DNA of 64,000 bases from Jaltomata sinuosa (taxonomy: Eukaryota; Streptophyta; Magnoliopsida; Solanales; Solanaceae), in assembly GCA_003996215.1 (NCBI GenBank), contig QJPP01001853.1:26578-90577 (forward strand). The letters run 5' to 3'. The notes under the pieces are model-generated. The model saw only the letters and a list, made by a program, of their open reading frames with translations, searched no databases and had not been told where the DNA came from. Of this stretch, positions 41,403-53,829 are shown piece after piece. Position numbers and translations under genes: made by a program. Numbering within the stretch: the stretch's first letter is position 1; each line of letters begins with the position of its first letter.

Positions 41403-42660
41403 GTTAGAGCCCCAGCTAGAGGATGGGGTAGAGGTCAACCCAGAGGTCGAGGTAGGGGTCGAGATGTGGTGCCAAATCGGGTCAAGGCTGGGATAGCGTC
41501 ACCAGAGCATGAGGTTAGGGTTGAGGAGGTTCAGTATGAGCCAGAGGGTATGGGGACAACCCATCATCCGACAGGTTTCATGGCTACTCCAGTGCTGTAG
41601 GATACTTTAGTTTGGTTACTAGGGTTTCTTGAGGGTATGACCCCACTAACAGCTTTACCAGGTACTTCGATTGATTCTCAGGTTCGAGATGAGGCTCAGA
41701 CTTCAGCTCAGGCAGCGGCTTGAGGTTTAGGAGTGCAGCCTGCTACTATAACTCCCCGATTAAAGGTATTGCCAGTCCCTACAGTTGTTCCATATCTTCC
41801 AGCCGGGCCTATTATGTATTTTGAAGAGCAGAAGATGCTTGGTAGGTTTCTGAGATCGGGTCCTTCTAGGTTTTCAGGTGCTTCTAGGGAGGATGCGCAT
41901 GAGTTTCTGACTAGCTTCCAGGAGAGATTGCATAATTTAGGGTTAGTCGAGTCACAGAGCATATTACATTGCATTTCAGTTAGATGGCCCAGCAAAATAG
42001 TGGTGGAGGTCATATGTAGCTTGTAGACCAGCTGGGTCACCTCTGCTTACTTGGGCTCAGTTCTCTGCAACTTTTCTGGAGAAGTACGTACTGCATAGCA
42101 TGAGAGAGCGGGGTTGATGGATTAGTTTGCTGGGTTGGAGTAGGGCTCCATGTCTGTTTCTAAGTATGAGGTTCGCTTCTATCAGTTGGCTAGGTATGCC
42201 ACTATGATTCTACCCACCGGGAATGAGAGGGTGCGTCATTTCATCCGGGGATTGACCTTACACATTCACTTGGCTACAGAGGGTATGGTAGCATCGGTCC
42301 AGTCATTTCTAGAGGTAGTAGACCATGCTCGCACTGTTGAGGGCATACTTTGCGAGTCCCAAGGTGGAAGTGATAAGAGACCCTGCCATCAGGGCAATTT
42401 CAGCAGTTCACAGTCTCGTGGTAGAGGCCACTTTGGTAGAGGTCAACATCAGCAGTGTTTCCAGCCGAATTAGCCTATTCAGGGGGTATTACAGACTGTT
42501 GAAGGTCAGAGTAGCCAGAGTATTGTTCCTGCTCCATGAGGTTCTCATTCGGGGTCCACAGATCATGGTAGTCGTTCTTATTCAGTCGGATCTTCACGGC
42601 GAGGCATATTCGGCTGGGGTTGTTATGAGTATGGTGAGATAGGCCACTTTGCTAGAGAGT
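41403..42660 (+). pseudogene. Gypsy chromovirus gag with zinc knuckle, broken
   Basis: The N-terminus is glycine/arginine-rich (GWGRGQPRGRGRGRD). The Retrotrans_gag core follows as SGASREDAHEFLTSFQERL, then in other frames SMSVSKYEVRFYQLARYA and HIHLATEGMVASVQSFLEVV. The knuckle at about 42625-42650 reads CYEYGEIGHFAREC, so the second cysteine is a tyrosine. Stops occur at about 41600 and 41720 among others. Gag forms the particle in autonomous members. Confidence 0.8.
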
Positions 42661-43380
42661 GCCCATCGGTATTGCACCAGAGGTGACAGGATCAGACATG
42701 TCAAGCCCCCAGGGCTCCAGCACCACCAGCCAGGGGCAGTGCACAGGGTAGTAGGGGTGGTCCCTAGGGTACTAGAGGTGGTCCTCAGTCTGGTAGATCA
42801 GGTGGTCGTGGTGGTCAGGGCCACATGTATGTAGTTCCAGGCCAAATAAAGGCCGAGGCTTCAGATGCTGTCATCACAAGTACGATCTCCATTTGTCATC
42901 AGTCTACTTCTGCTTTGTTTGATCCAGGGTCTATATTCTCCTATGTATCGTCTTATTATGCTACTCATCTGGAGTCTTCTTGTGAGTCATTACCTGCACC
43001 CTTGCGTGTATCTTCCCAGTAGGATATTCTTTAGTAGTGGATCAGGTGTATCGGGCTTGTGTGGTGACTATCCTGGGATATGGCACATGGGTAGACTTGG
43101 TTGTACTTAATATGGTTGATTTCGATATAATCTTGGGCATAGATTGGCTGTCTCTTTATCATATGGTCTTGGATTGCTTCACCAAGAGTATTACCATACG
43201 GATTCCTGGCATCCCTCCTTTCATATGGAAGGGTGTCGATAGCCACATGCCGAAGGGAGTTATATCTTTCCTGAGCACCCAACAATTTTTTAGGAAGGGA
43301 TCCTTAGCCTATCTTGCCTACGTTCGTGATACTAGTACCACACACCTTCTCTAGAGTTAGTTCTCGTGGTTTGTGAGTAT
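42661..43380 (+). pseudogene. Gypsy protease region
   Basis: The active-site segment SALFDPGSIFSYVSSYYA (D-x-G-S) lies at about 42910-42960, and the second half, VDLVVLNMVDFDIILGIDWL, at about 43090-43150, in a different frame. This order and wording are those of chromovirus aspartic proteases. Confidence 0.8.
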
Positions 43381-44980
43381 TCAGATGTGTTTCCTTATGA
43401 TCTTCTGGGTCTCCCTCCTGATCGTGACATTTACTTTGGGATTGATGTTGAGTCGGGCACTTAGCCTATTTCTATTCTGCCATATCGGATGGCACCAACA
43501 GAGTTGAGGGAGCTTAAGGATCAGCTCTAGGATCTGTTGAGTAGAGGGTTCATCAGGCCTAGTGTGTCTCTATGGGGTGCTCCGATTCTGTTTGTGAAGA
43601 AGAAGGATGGGTCCATGCGTATGTGTATTGACTACAGACAGTTGAATTAGGTGACAGTGAAGAATAAATATCTGATGTCGCGTATTGATGATTTGTTTGA
43701 CCAGCTACAGGGGGCAGTAGTGTTCTCTAAGATGACTTGAGGTCGGGTTATCACCAGTTGAGGATTAGGGCTGCAGACATCCCAAAGACTACATTTAGGA
43801 CTCGGTACGACCATTATGAGTTCCTAGTCATGTCTTTTGGGTTGACTAATGCCCCAACAACATTTATGGAGTTGATGAACCATGTGTTCAGTGCCTACTT
43901 AGACTTATTTGTGATTGTGTTCATCGATGACATTCTGATATATTTGAGGAGTAGAGAGGAGCATGAGCAGCATCTGAGAGTTGTACTTCAGACCTTGCGA
44001 GACCATCAGTTATATGCCAAGTTCACTAAGTGTGAGTTTTGGCTTGAGTGTGTGGCATTCCTAGGGCACGTGGTATCCAAGGATGGGATTATGATGGATA
44101 CGACAAAGATTGCAGTAGTACATGATTGGGCTAGTCCTACTTCTCCTACCAAGGTTCGCAGTTTCATCTGGTTGGCTGGTTATTATAGATGATTTGTGGA
44201 GGGTTTTCCTTCTATAGAAGCTTCATTGACTAGGTTGACTCAAAAGAATGTTCTCTTCCAGTGGTCAGATGAGTGCAAGGCGAGCTTTCTGAAGCTCAAG
44301 GCCTTGTTGACTTCCGCTCTGATTCTTACTCTTCCAGTCGAGCTTCAGGGGTTTACCGTATATTTTGATTCTTCAGGTATTGGTTTAGGTTGCAGTAGTA
44401 CATGATTGGGCTAGTCCTACTTCTCCTACCAAGGTTCGCAGTTTCATCTGGTTGGCTGGTTATTATAGATGATTTGTGGAGGGTTTTCCTTCTATAGAAG
44501 CTTCATTGACTAGGTTGACTCAAAAGAATGTTCTCTTCCAGTGGTCAGATGAGTGCAAGGCGAGCTTTCTGAAGCTCAAGGCCTTGTTGACTTCCGCTCT
44601 GATTCTTACTCTTCCAGTCGAGCTTCAGGGGTTTACCGTATATTTTGATTCTTCAGGTATTGGTTTAGGTTGTGTGTTGATGCAGCAAGGTCGAGTTATC
44701 TCTTATTCTTCTAGACAGTTAAAGGTTCACGAGAGGAACTACCCCACACATTACTTGGAGTTTGCTGTGGTAGCCTTCACATTGAAGATTTGGAGGCATT
44801 ATATTTATGGCGTGCATTGTGAGATCTTCACTGACCATCATAGTCTTCCGTACATTTTCAGCCAAAAGGATCTAAATTTGAGGTAGCGTAAATTGTTGGA
44901 ATTACTGAAGGACTATGACATCTTTATTCTTTATCATTCGGGCAAGGAAAATATGGTAGCGGATGCCTTGAGCCGGAAGG
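43381..44980 (+). pseudogene. Gypsy reverse transcriptase and RNase H, broken and partly duplicated
   Basis: PYRMAPTELRELK (43480), KKKDGSMRMCIDYRQLN (43600), SFGLTNAPTTFMELMNHVF and the catalytic VFIDDILIY (about 43920) define the RT. The connection region, WLAGYYR stop FVEGFPSIEAS, is present twice owing to an exact 280-bp duplication. RNase H follows: FTVYFDSSGIGLGCVL, FTLKIWRHYIYGV, FTDHHSLPYI, ADALSRKAV. The first RNase H acidic site reads DSSG. Stops at 43625-43700, 44190, 44885 and elsewhere are mostly TAG or TGA at positions that are CAG or CGA in relatives. Confidence 0.85.
44110..44670 (+). repeat. Exact 280-bp tandem duplication within gypsy pol
   Basis: 44111-44390 and 44391-44670 are identical as far as I can read. 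Both begin TGCAGTAGTACATGATTGGG, both carry the same internal TGA and both end GGTATTGGTTTAGGT. Adjacent copies without a single difference inside an otherwise heavily mutated element mean the duplication is much younger than the element, or is an assembly error. Confidence 0.9.
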
Positions 44981-45029
44981 CAGTGAGTATGGGTATCTTG
45001 GCCTTCTTAGTGATAGAGGAGCGAATTTT

Positions 45030-46505
45030 AGCTTGGGACATCAATCATTGGCTAACAGGTTAGTTAGACTTGATATTTCTGAGTCGGGCCGTATTCTTGC
45101 TTGTGTTGAGGCTAGATCTTTTTTGTTGGAGCAGATTTGGGCACATCAGTTTGATGATGCAAGGTGGAGGATCATTCATGACAAGGTGTTGGACGGTGAG
45201 GCTAGGAAGGCGACCTTAGATTCAGAGGGTATTCTGAGGATTGAGGGTCGTATCTGCGTTCCTAGAGTTGGTGACTTGGTTAGATTGATCTTGGTGGAGG
45301 CTCATTATTCTAGATATTCCATTTATCCCGAGGCATCTATGATGTATCGTGACTTGATTAAGCACTACTGGTGGTGTGGGATGAAGAGGGATATTTGAAC
45401 TTTCGTGTCTAGGTGCTTGAACTGTCAGCAGGTGAAGTTTGAGCACTAGAGGCCAAGTGGTTTGTCTCAGAGACTACCCATTTCGGACTGGAAATATGAG
45501 CGGATAACTATAGATTTCGTAGTTGGATTGCCATGTAGCTTGCGGAGATTTGATTCTATTTGGGTCATTATGGATAGGTTGACGAAGTCTGCTCACATTC
45601 TTCAAGTTCATACTTCCTATAGTTCTGAGAGGTTGGCTCAAATCTAGATTCGAGAGATTGTCTGTTTGCATGGTGTGCCAGTTTCTATAATTTCTGACCG
45701 TGGTACTCAGTTCACCTTGAATTTCTGGAGGTCTATTCAGAGAGAGTTGGGTACTAGAGTTGATCTTAACACCGCTTTTCATCCGCAGACAGACGGTCAG
45801 TCAGAGCGTACTATTAAGGTTCTAGAGGATACGTTACGAGCCTGTGTTATTGATTTTGAGGGTCAGTGGGACCAGTTTTTAGCCTTGACAGAGTTTGCAT
45901 ATAATAATAGTTACCATTCTAGCATTCAGATGGCTCCGTTTGAGGCTTTGTATGGTAGGCGGTGCAGATCTCTGGTGGGTTGGTTTGATGCTTTTCAGAT
46001 GGCTGACCGGAGAGTTCGAGATCTAGAGTTCATGGTTGGTGACACTGTGTTCCTTCGGGTGTCGCCCATGAAGGGCGTGATGAGGTTCGGGAGAAAGGTA
46101 AGCTCAGTCTTATGTTTATTGGGCCATTTGAGATCCTTCAACGCATTAGAGAGGTTTCTTATGAGTTGGCCTTGCCTCCTGCTCTTTCCAGTGTTCACCC
46201 AGTTTTTCATGTCTCTATGCTGCATCAGTATATTCAGGATGAGTCTCACGTGCTTCAGTTGGAGTCGGTTCAGATGGATGAGTCTTTAGTCTTTGAGAAT
46301 GAGTCTGTTCCTATTTTGGACAGGCATGTTAGGAATTTGAGGTACAAGGAGATTCCGTCAGTTAAGGTTCAATGGAGGCATCGTCCTATCGAGGAGGCTA
46401 CTTGAAATATTGAGACTGACATGCGGACCCGCTATCCTCGCCTTTTTGAGTCTTTAGGTACTATTTTTTCTCTAACTTTCGAGGACAAAAGTCCTTTTAG
46501 TAGTG
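45030..46505 (+). pseudogene. Gypsy integrase with chromodomain-like C-terminus, broken
   Basis: The zinc domain (EAHYSRYSIYPEASMMYRDL...CLNCQQVKFEH) is interrupted by stops at about 45396 and 45447. The catalytic core has ITIDFVVGLP, ISDRGTQFTLNFW and HPQTDGQSERTIKVLE (the D, D and E). About 45 residues are missing between RCRSLVGWF and QMADRRVRDLEF. A frame change near 46100 leads to FIGPFEILQRI, LPPALSSVHPVFHVSML and a tail with VKVQWRHRPIEEAT...RYPRLFE, the Tekay/Del-type chromodomain position that directs integration into heterochromatin. Confidence 0.85.
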
Positions 46506-46510
46506 AATGT

Positions 46511-47702
46511 TGTAATGACCCTCCAGGTCATTTTATCATTTTTCATGCTTTTTCCATATTTCGAGCTTTCTTACAGCGGCTACAGGTTATTTATGACTTG
46601 TCAGGACTGACATCTTGGTGCTTGGGCCATTCGTTAGGCCGTTATGGCCATTTCCCTATTTTAGAACTTAAACTTAGAAAATCCTTGACTTCAGTCAACT
46701 TTCCTGGTAAACTCACTCAAAATCAAATTTTGATAGTTCCGTTGAATCTGAAATGAGGATTTTGGTCTAGCGGGACCCTTGGTCTTGGTCTGAGTGCTTA
46801 CAGTTTAGTTTTGTGTTGTTTTCTGTGCTTTCAGGCCAGTTTGGGTTGACTTTGGTCAACTTCCAAGAAGACAGCCTCTGATGGAAATTTTGTCAGCATT
46901 GTTAGCTCCAAAATATTGATTTTGGGCTAGAGGGACCTTTGGTTCGAGTCCAAAGGCTTCCGAACTTATTTTTGGGTTTTGGGTTTCATTTTGGTAAATG
47001 TTGGCCAATAGTTGGTTTTGGACGTGGGGCCCACTTTTTATTAAATCAACCTCCATTGGGATTTTTGTCAATTCAGTTAAGTCTGAAATGTCATTTCTAG
47101 TTGAATAGCTCAGCTCATTTTTGTTCCTGGGACCCCGAATGCATTCCCGGGGGTCCATCCGTTTAAAAGTTGGCTAAAAGCTTGGCACCTGCAGCAACAA
47201 TTGCTAGTATGGCGCCAAGGCGGGCGCCTGGCTACACCTGCGCTGGCGCTCCTACGCTGGCCTATGCGCGCCTGCTTGTCTGGATGGACTAGCAGGGCAG
47301 CGCGCCTGCAGCGCTTTGGGTGCTGTGGTCGGGCCGCTCCTACGGCGCCTGGGCGCTATGGCGTGCCCGCGCCTGCGCATGCATGGGCCCCCGGTGCCTG
47401 GGCGCTATGGCGTGCCCGCGCCTGCGCATGCATGGGCCCCCTGCGCCTTAATTCCCCATTTAATATTCCTTCTTGATCAAGAGGACTTCGGGGATATTTT
47501 GGGCCCCACAACGAGCCTCGTTCGCACTCAACTTTTGGGGATGGGTTCTTTAACACATTGCGAACATTATGGTAATTTTTGTTTTCTATTTCATCTTCCG
47601 ACCTAATTTTTGGCCCGAATTTCCGTATAGCAATATGAGTGTCATTATTCTCATCTTGACACTTGGGTCTTATTCTTGATAACGTGGTAACTTTCTGAGG
47701 CT
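46511..47702 (+). mobile_element. Gypsy 3' LTR, truncated by insertion
   Basis: TGTAATGACCCTCCAGG follows the pol end. It pairs with 29784-30233 and 41173-41402. It is cut at 47702 by the reverse-oriented LTR that begins with TGATACACCC. The GC-rich frames of about 90-120 codons in it are composition artefacts. Confidence 0.75.
47203..47445 (+). repeat. GC-rich repeat in gypsy 3' LTR
   Basis: A unit of about 46 bp with GCCTGGGCGCTATGGCGTGC and GCGCCTGCGCATGCATGGGC occurs twice back to back (about 47350-47440), preceded by related GGCGCC-rich sequence. It occupies the same place in the LTR as the unrelated GC-rich repeat at 1700-1930. Confidence 0.65.
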
Positions 47703-49294
47703 TGATACACCCAAATTGCACCTCCTTTCAGAAGAGTAAGCGGTCGCTGATCAAATATAGAACCCAACAAAGGTTGGGGTCGATCCCACAGGGAATATGG
47801 TAGGACTATGGTTGATATGTGTTTTCTTGCGTTGTTTGTCGTTTATTTCCCTACAAAGGTTTTTTTTAATGTAACAAGTAGTAATTATAACTAGAATGTA
47901 AACAAGTAACACATGATAGTTTTAAGAGTTGTAATCAACGGGAGAGATGACTAGGGTAGTGTTCCCCGTGAGATCATAACTTAGTAAGGCGTTGTACTTA
48001 GTAAACTAGTTTGGTGCTCAGCATGTAGAATCAGTATGTTAGGTTCACCTAAATCCTTGGTCCGACAGATTGATGAATTTCACCACACGCCTTGGTCCGG
48101 CCGTGGGTGTATGATTTACTAACCTTTACCCTGGATCCCAGATTAGCTATTCCCGAACAAGGTCAAGCTATTAGATGAGGGTTGGTAGCCTCAAATATCC
48201 GTTGTTAAACAACCCTTTTCCCATCCGCCTACCTTCTTGGTCCGGTAAGTAAGGATAAGGCGAGTTCTAACATTGCGCACCGTTAAAAAGCAATCAAAGT
48301 GAAGGGAAGAACAATACATGCATAAACACCGCCCTAGTGTACCCAAATACTTTGCCTACTTCGTTAATCGTTCATGGTTCCCACAACCCTAGTTGTGAAT
48401 TTAGGTACTCATGTTCATAAGTAAACACATAAGAGTTATTAGTGTGTTCATGATCATATACTTACGATGAGAGATAAAGAAATCCGGAGTCTTGAATAGA
48501 TGAAGATGGAAATCAAGAACAATAAACTATGAATGAATTTTTCTCGCAAAACTATGATCACAATGTTCAAAATATGTTTGTAACAAAGTAACGAGCATAA
48601 AAAACGTAAAATAAACCTAGGAAAAGTATTTATAGACAATGGAAATCCTGTCCTAACAAAACTAGGAAACTAAACTCGGCAGGGAACACGGGTTGGAATG
48701 ACGACCCGTCATTTGGGATGATGGTTCATTGTCTGCTAAGGTCAACCGTGTCTCTGGCTGGTCAACCACTTCTGTCTTGGAAAACTACTGGTGGAACCAC
48801 GAGTCGTACTTCTGAATGATGGCTCGTTTCCTGACTCATGGTTTCTTGGTCCATTTTTGTGTCTTCTCTGATCAGTGACTACGAGTCTAACAGGACGGAT
48901 TGAACTTTTAAAGTACAGTTCGTACAATGATCCGTGCTTCCTGCTCCTCTTTTTTCACATCTGCAGTTCCTTCAGTCTATGAGTCTATAGGACGAGCCAT
49001 GTTTTGGAATGATAGCTCGTAAACTGAGTCGTACTTCTCATCCCTTTTTGCACAGTTTTTGGATTTTGGTGTACGAGTCAACAGGATGGGTTCGTGGTCC
49101 AGAACCACGGACAGTCAACTGATCCATCATCTCTGTAGCCTTCCCTATTTAGCTCAATTTTCGACACTTTGCTCTGGGATCCACTTTTCCTGCACACTTA
49201 ACAAAAAACATCAAATCTACCAACACAAAACTAAAGAACTTGCGATAATCTTAAGTATTAAGTATCGAAAGTGACGTACTTCTACGTCACATCA
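47703..49294 (-). mobile_element. 3' LTR of a reverse-oriented LTR element (Tat/Ogre-like, tentative)
   Basis: On the minus strand it starts TGATGTGACG at 49294 and ends GGGTGTATCA at 47703 (TG...CA). A purine-rich GTTGAGGGTGT directly precedes it, as a polypurine tract would. It contains degenerate repeats of a GACGAGCC/GAATGAT.GCTCGT theme (about 48690-49110). The class is a guess from the style of the sequence. No 5' LTR is in the window. Confidence 0.5.
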
Positions 49295-50125
49295 ACACCC
49301 TCAACTTAAGACTGTTGCTTGTCCTCAAGCGACAACAAAAAACCATCCTAAAACGACGCTTTAGCAAAAGAAAACTAAGAACTATGGGAGTCATGTTATT
49401 TAGCAATTCAGCTCACAACAAGTATCCCCATCCTTTTTCAATACAAAACAAGTGTACAAGCATTTATCAAGACAACACAAGAGGATCCATGTACGACATT
49501 ATGCTATCAACAGATGATCTAGCATACAAACATGACACTCACCCTAACAGTCAGCAGTCAAAGTTGCTCTAGTGACCTCACCACAAAGAAGTCACAATAA
49601 CACACTAATACAATTAAAATCTCCGGGACTGAGCTCGAACACTCACACTCACAAAGATATTCAAGCAATGCGTGCACAATACCATAGGCTTGCCCTTATT
49701 TTCTATGCCTCGGCTTTCGAACAGTTGGGTTAGGATCACTATAGGACTTTATTCAGCTTGTAACGTAGGCTCGAGGACGGGTATGGTAGATATGGGAATC
49801 AGTGACTAAGACCTCCTTGACACTACGCTATGTATCTTCCACTTTTCAGGCCAACTCTATTCTTTCTTTCCCTTTTTCTCCCTTGTTATTTCTTCATTTT
49901 CATCAATTGACGGGTGCAGCTTTTATTTCAGACTAATCTTTTCATCACATCTCTTTCTTTTTTTTCTTTTTATTATTTTGGATCTTTTTGTTTTCTTTTT
50001 TTTTTCTAGCAAATCCTCCACACCCGTTCTTTCTCCTTTTATTACTAACCTCTTCTTTTCATACCCATATTTTGCACTTGCCTCTACAGTAGCCACCCTT
50101 AACTTAGGCGATTTGCCTGAGTTGA
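49295..50125 (-). mobile_element. Non-coding internal end of the same reverse element
   Basis: About 830 bp next to the polypurine tract. It includes a pyrimidine-rich zone on the plus strand (49850-50040) and AACGTAGGCTCGAGGACGGG, phrases common in non-coding parts of plant LTR elements. No protein domain is present. It is cut at 50126 by the next gypsy LTR. Confidence 0.45.
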
Positions 50126-52353
50126 TGTCACGACCCAGACCATCGTGAGTGGAACCCACCCAACCCCCGGATGAGGGAACCAATAGAGTTCAACCCTTAG
50201 CCTAGACTAACAGCCTAAAACCAGCATCAAAACCTAAACTAGCAATTCAATTCAGCAAAGAACTATATCATTAAAATTATCTTGCGGAAAATCCCTCTAG
50301 AAACTAAAAGTCGCAGTACCAAATAATTCTACCAACATTTAGAGTACGAGAATGCAACCCCAAACCTTAAACAATAAAAGAGATAGTCTAAGCCCAAAAT
50401 AATGGGGCTATAACTTAAAAGATAAGCATCAAGGCGGCTTGGTCGAATGGCTCACCCTTGATATCTTGGAACAGTCCGGCCTACAGGTGAGGTCGTGCGT
50501 CAACCTCCGGAAGATTTCCTGTATTCACAACAAAAACAAGAAAGTGCAGTATCAGTACACAACCACTGGTAGGATGATCAGCCAGTTTCCAAATAAACAG
50601 TGTATAAGCAGTACAACAATCAAGTAATTAGTATGGAAAACATGCAACAAGTCAACAGACCCTAGACTACAAGTCTCTACCTATCTTGTTCTCGCATGAA
50701 ATCCATCTCTGATAACTCTAAACCACAATTATATACCAATAACTATACCTTTTCGTCTAGCCCGGACCCACCCTGGGATCCCCTCTAAACAACACCTAAG
50801 TGTCAATGAAAAACCCGGCCTAATCCAAGACCCACTAAACAATTATAACAAATTTTCCGGGTCACTCAAGGACCACCAAAACAAGTATCACATTTCAGTA
50901 AAATTGCCCAGTCCACTAACGGAACCAATAACAATCAATGCAATACAACATAACCATGCAAAGATGCAGTAAAACAAACCCGTACCAGGCATGGTACCCA
51001 GGCCAACTGTTAGTATCCCGTACTAGGCGTTATACCCGAGCCAACTATTAGTATCCTGTACCAGGTGTGGTACCCGAGCCAACCATTAGTATTCCCGTAC
51101 CAGGCGTGGTACCTGAGCCAACCGAATGTCAACAATCCACAGTCAATAGATGAACAAACAACTTGTAAACCAACATACAACACACTGTTCAATTCACAGA
51201 CTGTAAAACAGGACCCTTAGACATTCTAAATAATTCCTCTAAGCAATGTAATTCATACAAGCACTTAGATAAGAGTACAAACATATACCACATTCACAGG
51301 AATCGTAAGCCATCACTTACCTCAAAATGATCCAAGCTCTACTCAACCCGAGCTTTCCCGTGTTCCGGATTCCTTTCTCATTCTTGGTCTAAAATAACAT
51401 ACAAGTACATGAAATTAACAAACAAGGCCTGCACATTACCCGGATTACACCAAATCCCAGAACCCTAGGCCACCCATGATTATTCCACCCTTTTACCGGG
51501 CTTTCCCACCATTGATTTCCCTAGTTCTATCATTTTCATGGATAAAAATAGAGAATTTAACAACATATGATCATTATATTTCACTTTTAACAATACCCAA
51601 GAACTTTCATGTTTAGAATCCCCTTTCTTCCACGGATTCCACCATTCCTAGGTTATTCCAACCTTCCCCAAAGTTCCCTCCTAGCAATTCTACCGCATAG
51701 GAAAAGTAGTACGAAGTTTGGGGAGTAGAAACCTTACCTTAGGGAAGAAAAATGATGAAGAACGGAGGAAAAATGCCTGAAATCGCCCTAGTTATTCTCC
51801 CAAATGAATTGTAGAAAACTAAATTGTTTTGGGAAAGTTTCTGCATTAAAAACTCGTCAGCCCTCTATAACGGTCCCAACTCCGCTATAGCGGACGACTT
51901 CCTCTATAGCGGTCTTAAGCGGCGTTGACCGCCTTGACCACCGTTGTAGTGGTATTTTCCACCGCTATAGTGGAGGTCTCTACGACGGAGCCGTTGCGCT
52001 CATCACAGATAGAATGTCTAGAAATCTCTAAAATTTGGTCATTTTACAACACGCTTGCTTTCTCCGATGACCCGAAATAACCCCTTTACGTCAAACACGA
52101 TTCCGGGAGTTCTACTTACCCAAATTCGATTCTGAAAAGTTCCCCGGACTCCTTTATGTCTTGGATACGTGGAAAACTAGCTCAAAATAAGACACCTAAC
52201 CGAATACTTACCCGGATTTCCCTAGACTCCACCTCACTCCAAATTCGGTCGAGGCCAGCCTAGCCTAGAATTTCAAACTCCCCAACCCGGAGTTTTCTAA
52301 CTCTAAAACTTGGCACGATTTGACTACCCATAACGATGGACCCGGTCATTACA
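50126..52353 (-). mobile_element. 3' LTR of minus-strand gypsy chromovirus
   Basis: On the minus strand it runs from TGTAATGACCGGGTCC (52353) to GGTCGTGACA (50126), 2228 bp. Its end matches 57514-57703, the surviving piece of the 5' LTR. It holds a 40-bp tandem repeat (50979-51122) and a cluster of CCGCTATAGCGG palindromes (51860-51990). Confidence 0.85.
50979..51122. repeat. Roughly 40-bp tandem repeat with palindromic core
   Basis: Four units each carry GTACCAGGCGTGGTACC or a close variant, followed by GAGCCAAC and TTAGTAT. The core is an imperfect palindrome (GTACCA / TGGTAC). Confidence 0.65.
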
Positions 52354-52365
52354 ACAGATACCAAT

Positions 52366-53759
52366 TTACCCATTGTTCATCCTTGAATGATCAAACCTAA
52401 ATTTATGGAAATATAGAAGAGTAAGTGTAGTACCTGAATCCTCAAACATTTGAGGGTACTTTTCCCGCATGTCCTTCTCAATTTCCCAAGTGGCTTCCTC
52501 AACTGGACGATGCTTCCACTGAACTTTTACCATGTTAATCACCCTTTTCCTCAACCTCCGGACATTCCGAGCAAGAATCAAGACTGGTTCCTCTTCATAA
52601 CGAAGATCCTTGTCGAAAAGTATCTCATTCCACTTGATGATGTAATCCCCAATCCCATGGTATCGCTTAAGTATAGATACATGGAATACCGGATGGATGC
52701 CCGACAAACTGGGTGGCAGTGCTAACTTGTAAGCCACTGGCCCCATAATCTCAAGAACCCCTCAAATGGACCGATGATTTGAGGGCTAAGCTTACCCTTC
52801 TTACCAAACCGCATAACTCCCTTCATTGGTGACACCTTTAGTAATACCTGTTCACCAACCTGAAACTCCATGTCCCGGACCTTGCGATATGCATACTCCT
52901 TCTGCCTGCTTTGGGCAGCCAACAATTTGGCCTGAATGCCCCTTACCTTTTCCTACACTTCCTTTACTAAGTCCACGCCCAAGGGCTTTACATCGCCTTC
53001 CTCAAACCACCCAACCGGTGATCTACAGTTCCTCGCATACAATGCCTCGAATGGTGCCATGTCAATATTGGAGTGGTAGATATTGTTGTATGAGAATTCG
53101 CACAATGGTAGAAACTTGTCCCAATGTGCCCCGAAGTCCATCACACACGCTTTCAGCATATCCTCCAATACCTGGATCGTCCTCTCTAACTGATTATTAG
53201 TCTGAGGATGGAAGGTTGTGCTAAAGGTGAGTTGTGTACCCAACTCTTCATGTAACTTGCCCCAAAACTTAGAGGTAAACTGCGTATCCCTGTCTGAAAT
53301 GATGGACAGTGGTACCCCATTTAATCTCACAATCTCCCTCACGTAGATCTTGGCCAATTTCTTCGAATTATAATCCACCCTGACCAAAATGAAATGAGCG
53401 GACTTGGTCAGCTTGTCAACAATGACCCAAATCGAGTCATACTTCCCCAATGTCTTGGGAAGACCCACCACGAAGTCCATGGCTATCCTTTCCCACTTCC
53501 ACTCTGGAATTGGCATCCTCTGAAGTAGTCCTGCTGGTCTCTGATGTTCATACTTTACCTGCTGGCAGTTCTGACAATTGGACAGAAAATCAACTATTTC
53601 CCTTTTCATCCTGGGCCACCAGTAACGCGGCCTCAAGTTTTTGAACATTTTAGTCACACCCGGATGAATTGAGTACCGCGAACCATGAGCTTCTGCTAAG
53701 AATTTTCTGAAATTCAACCTGAGGAACACAAATCCTTTCCCTGAAATGTAACACTCCAC
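52366..53759 (-). pseudogene. Minus gypsy integrase with chromodomain-like tail
   Basis: The frame 53759-52953 is open for 268 codons: zinc domain SIHPGVTKMFKNLRPRYWW with CQNCQQVKYEH, then the core IAMDFVVGLP, ISDRDTQFTSKFW and FHPQTNNQLERTIQVLE (D, D, E). After a stop, frames 52925-52722 and 52746-52366 carry EFQVGEQVLLKVSPMKGVMR, LPPSLSGIHPVFHVSIL and VKVQWKHRPVEEATWEIEKD, the chromodomain-like end. It is the least damaged part of this element. Confidence 0.85.
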
Positions 53760-53829
53760 CAGAGTCTAACATGACGTCTCTGGACTCCCCAGATATCACT
53801 TAACCTCGTAGCTTACTCAGTTTCGGATC

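Noticed and set aside
47201..47721. GC-rich frames of 91-121 codons
   Set aside because: Composition artefact of the GC-rich LTR repeat; present on both strands.
50439..50627. 62-codon frame in the reverse gypsy LTR
   Set aside because: Entirely within the LTR and not conserved in the second LTR piece.
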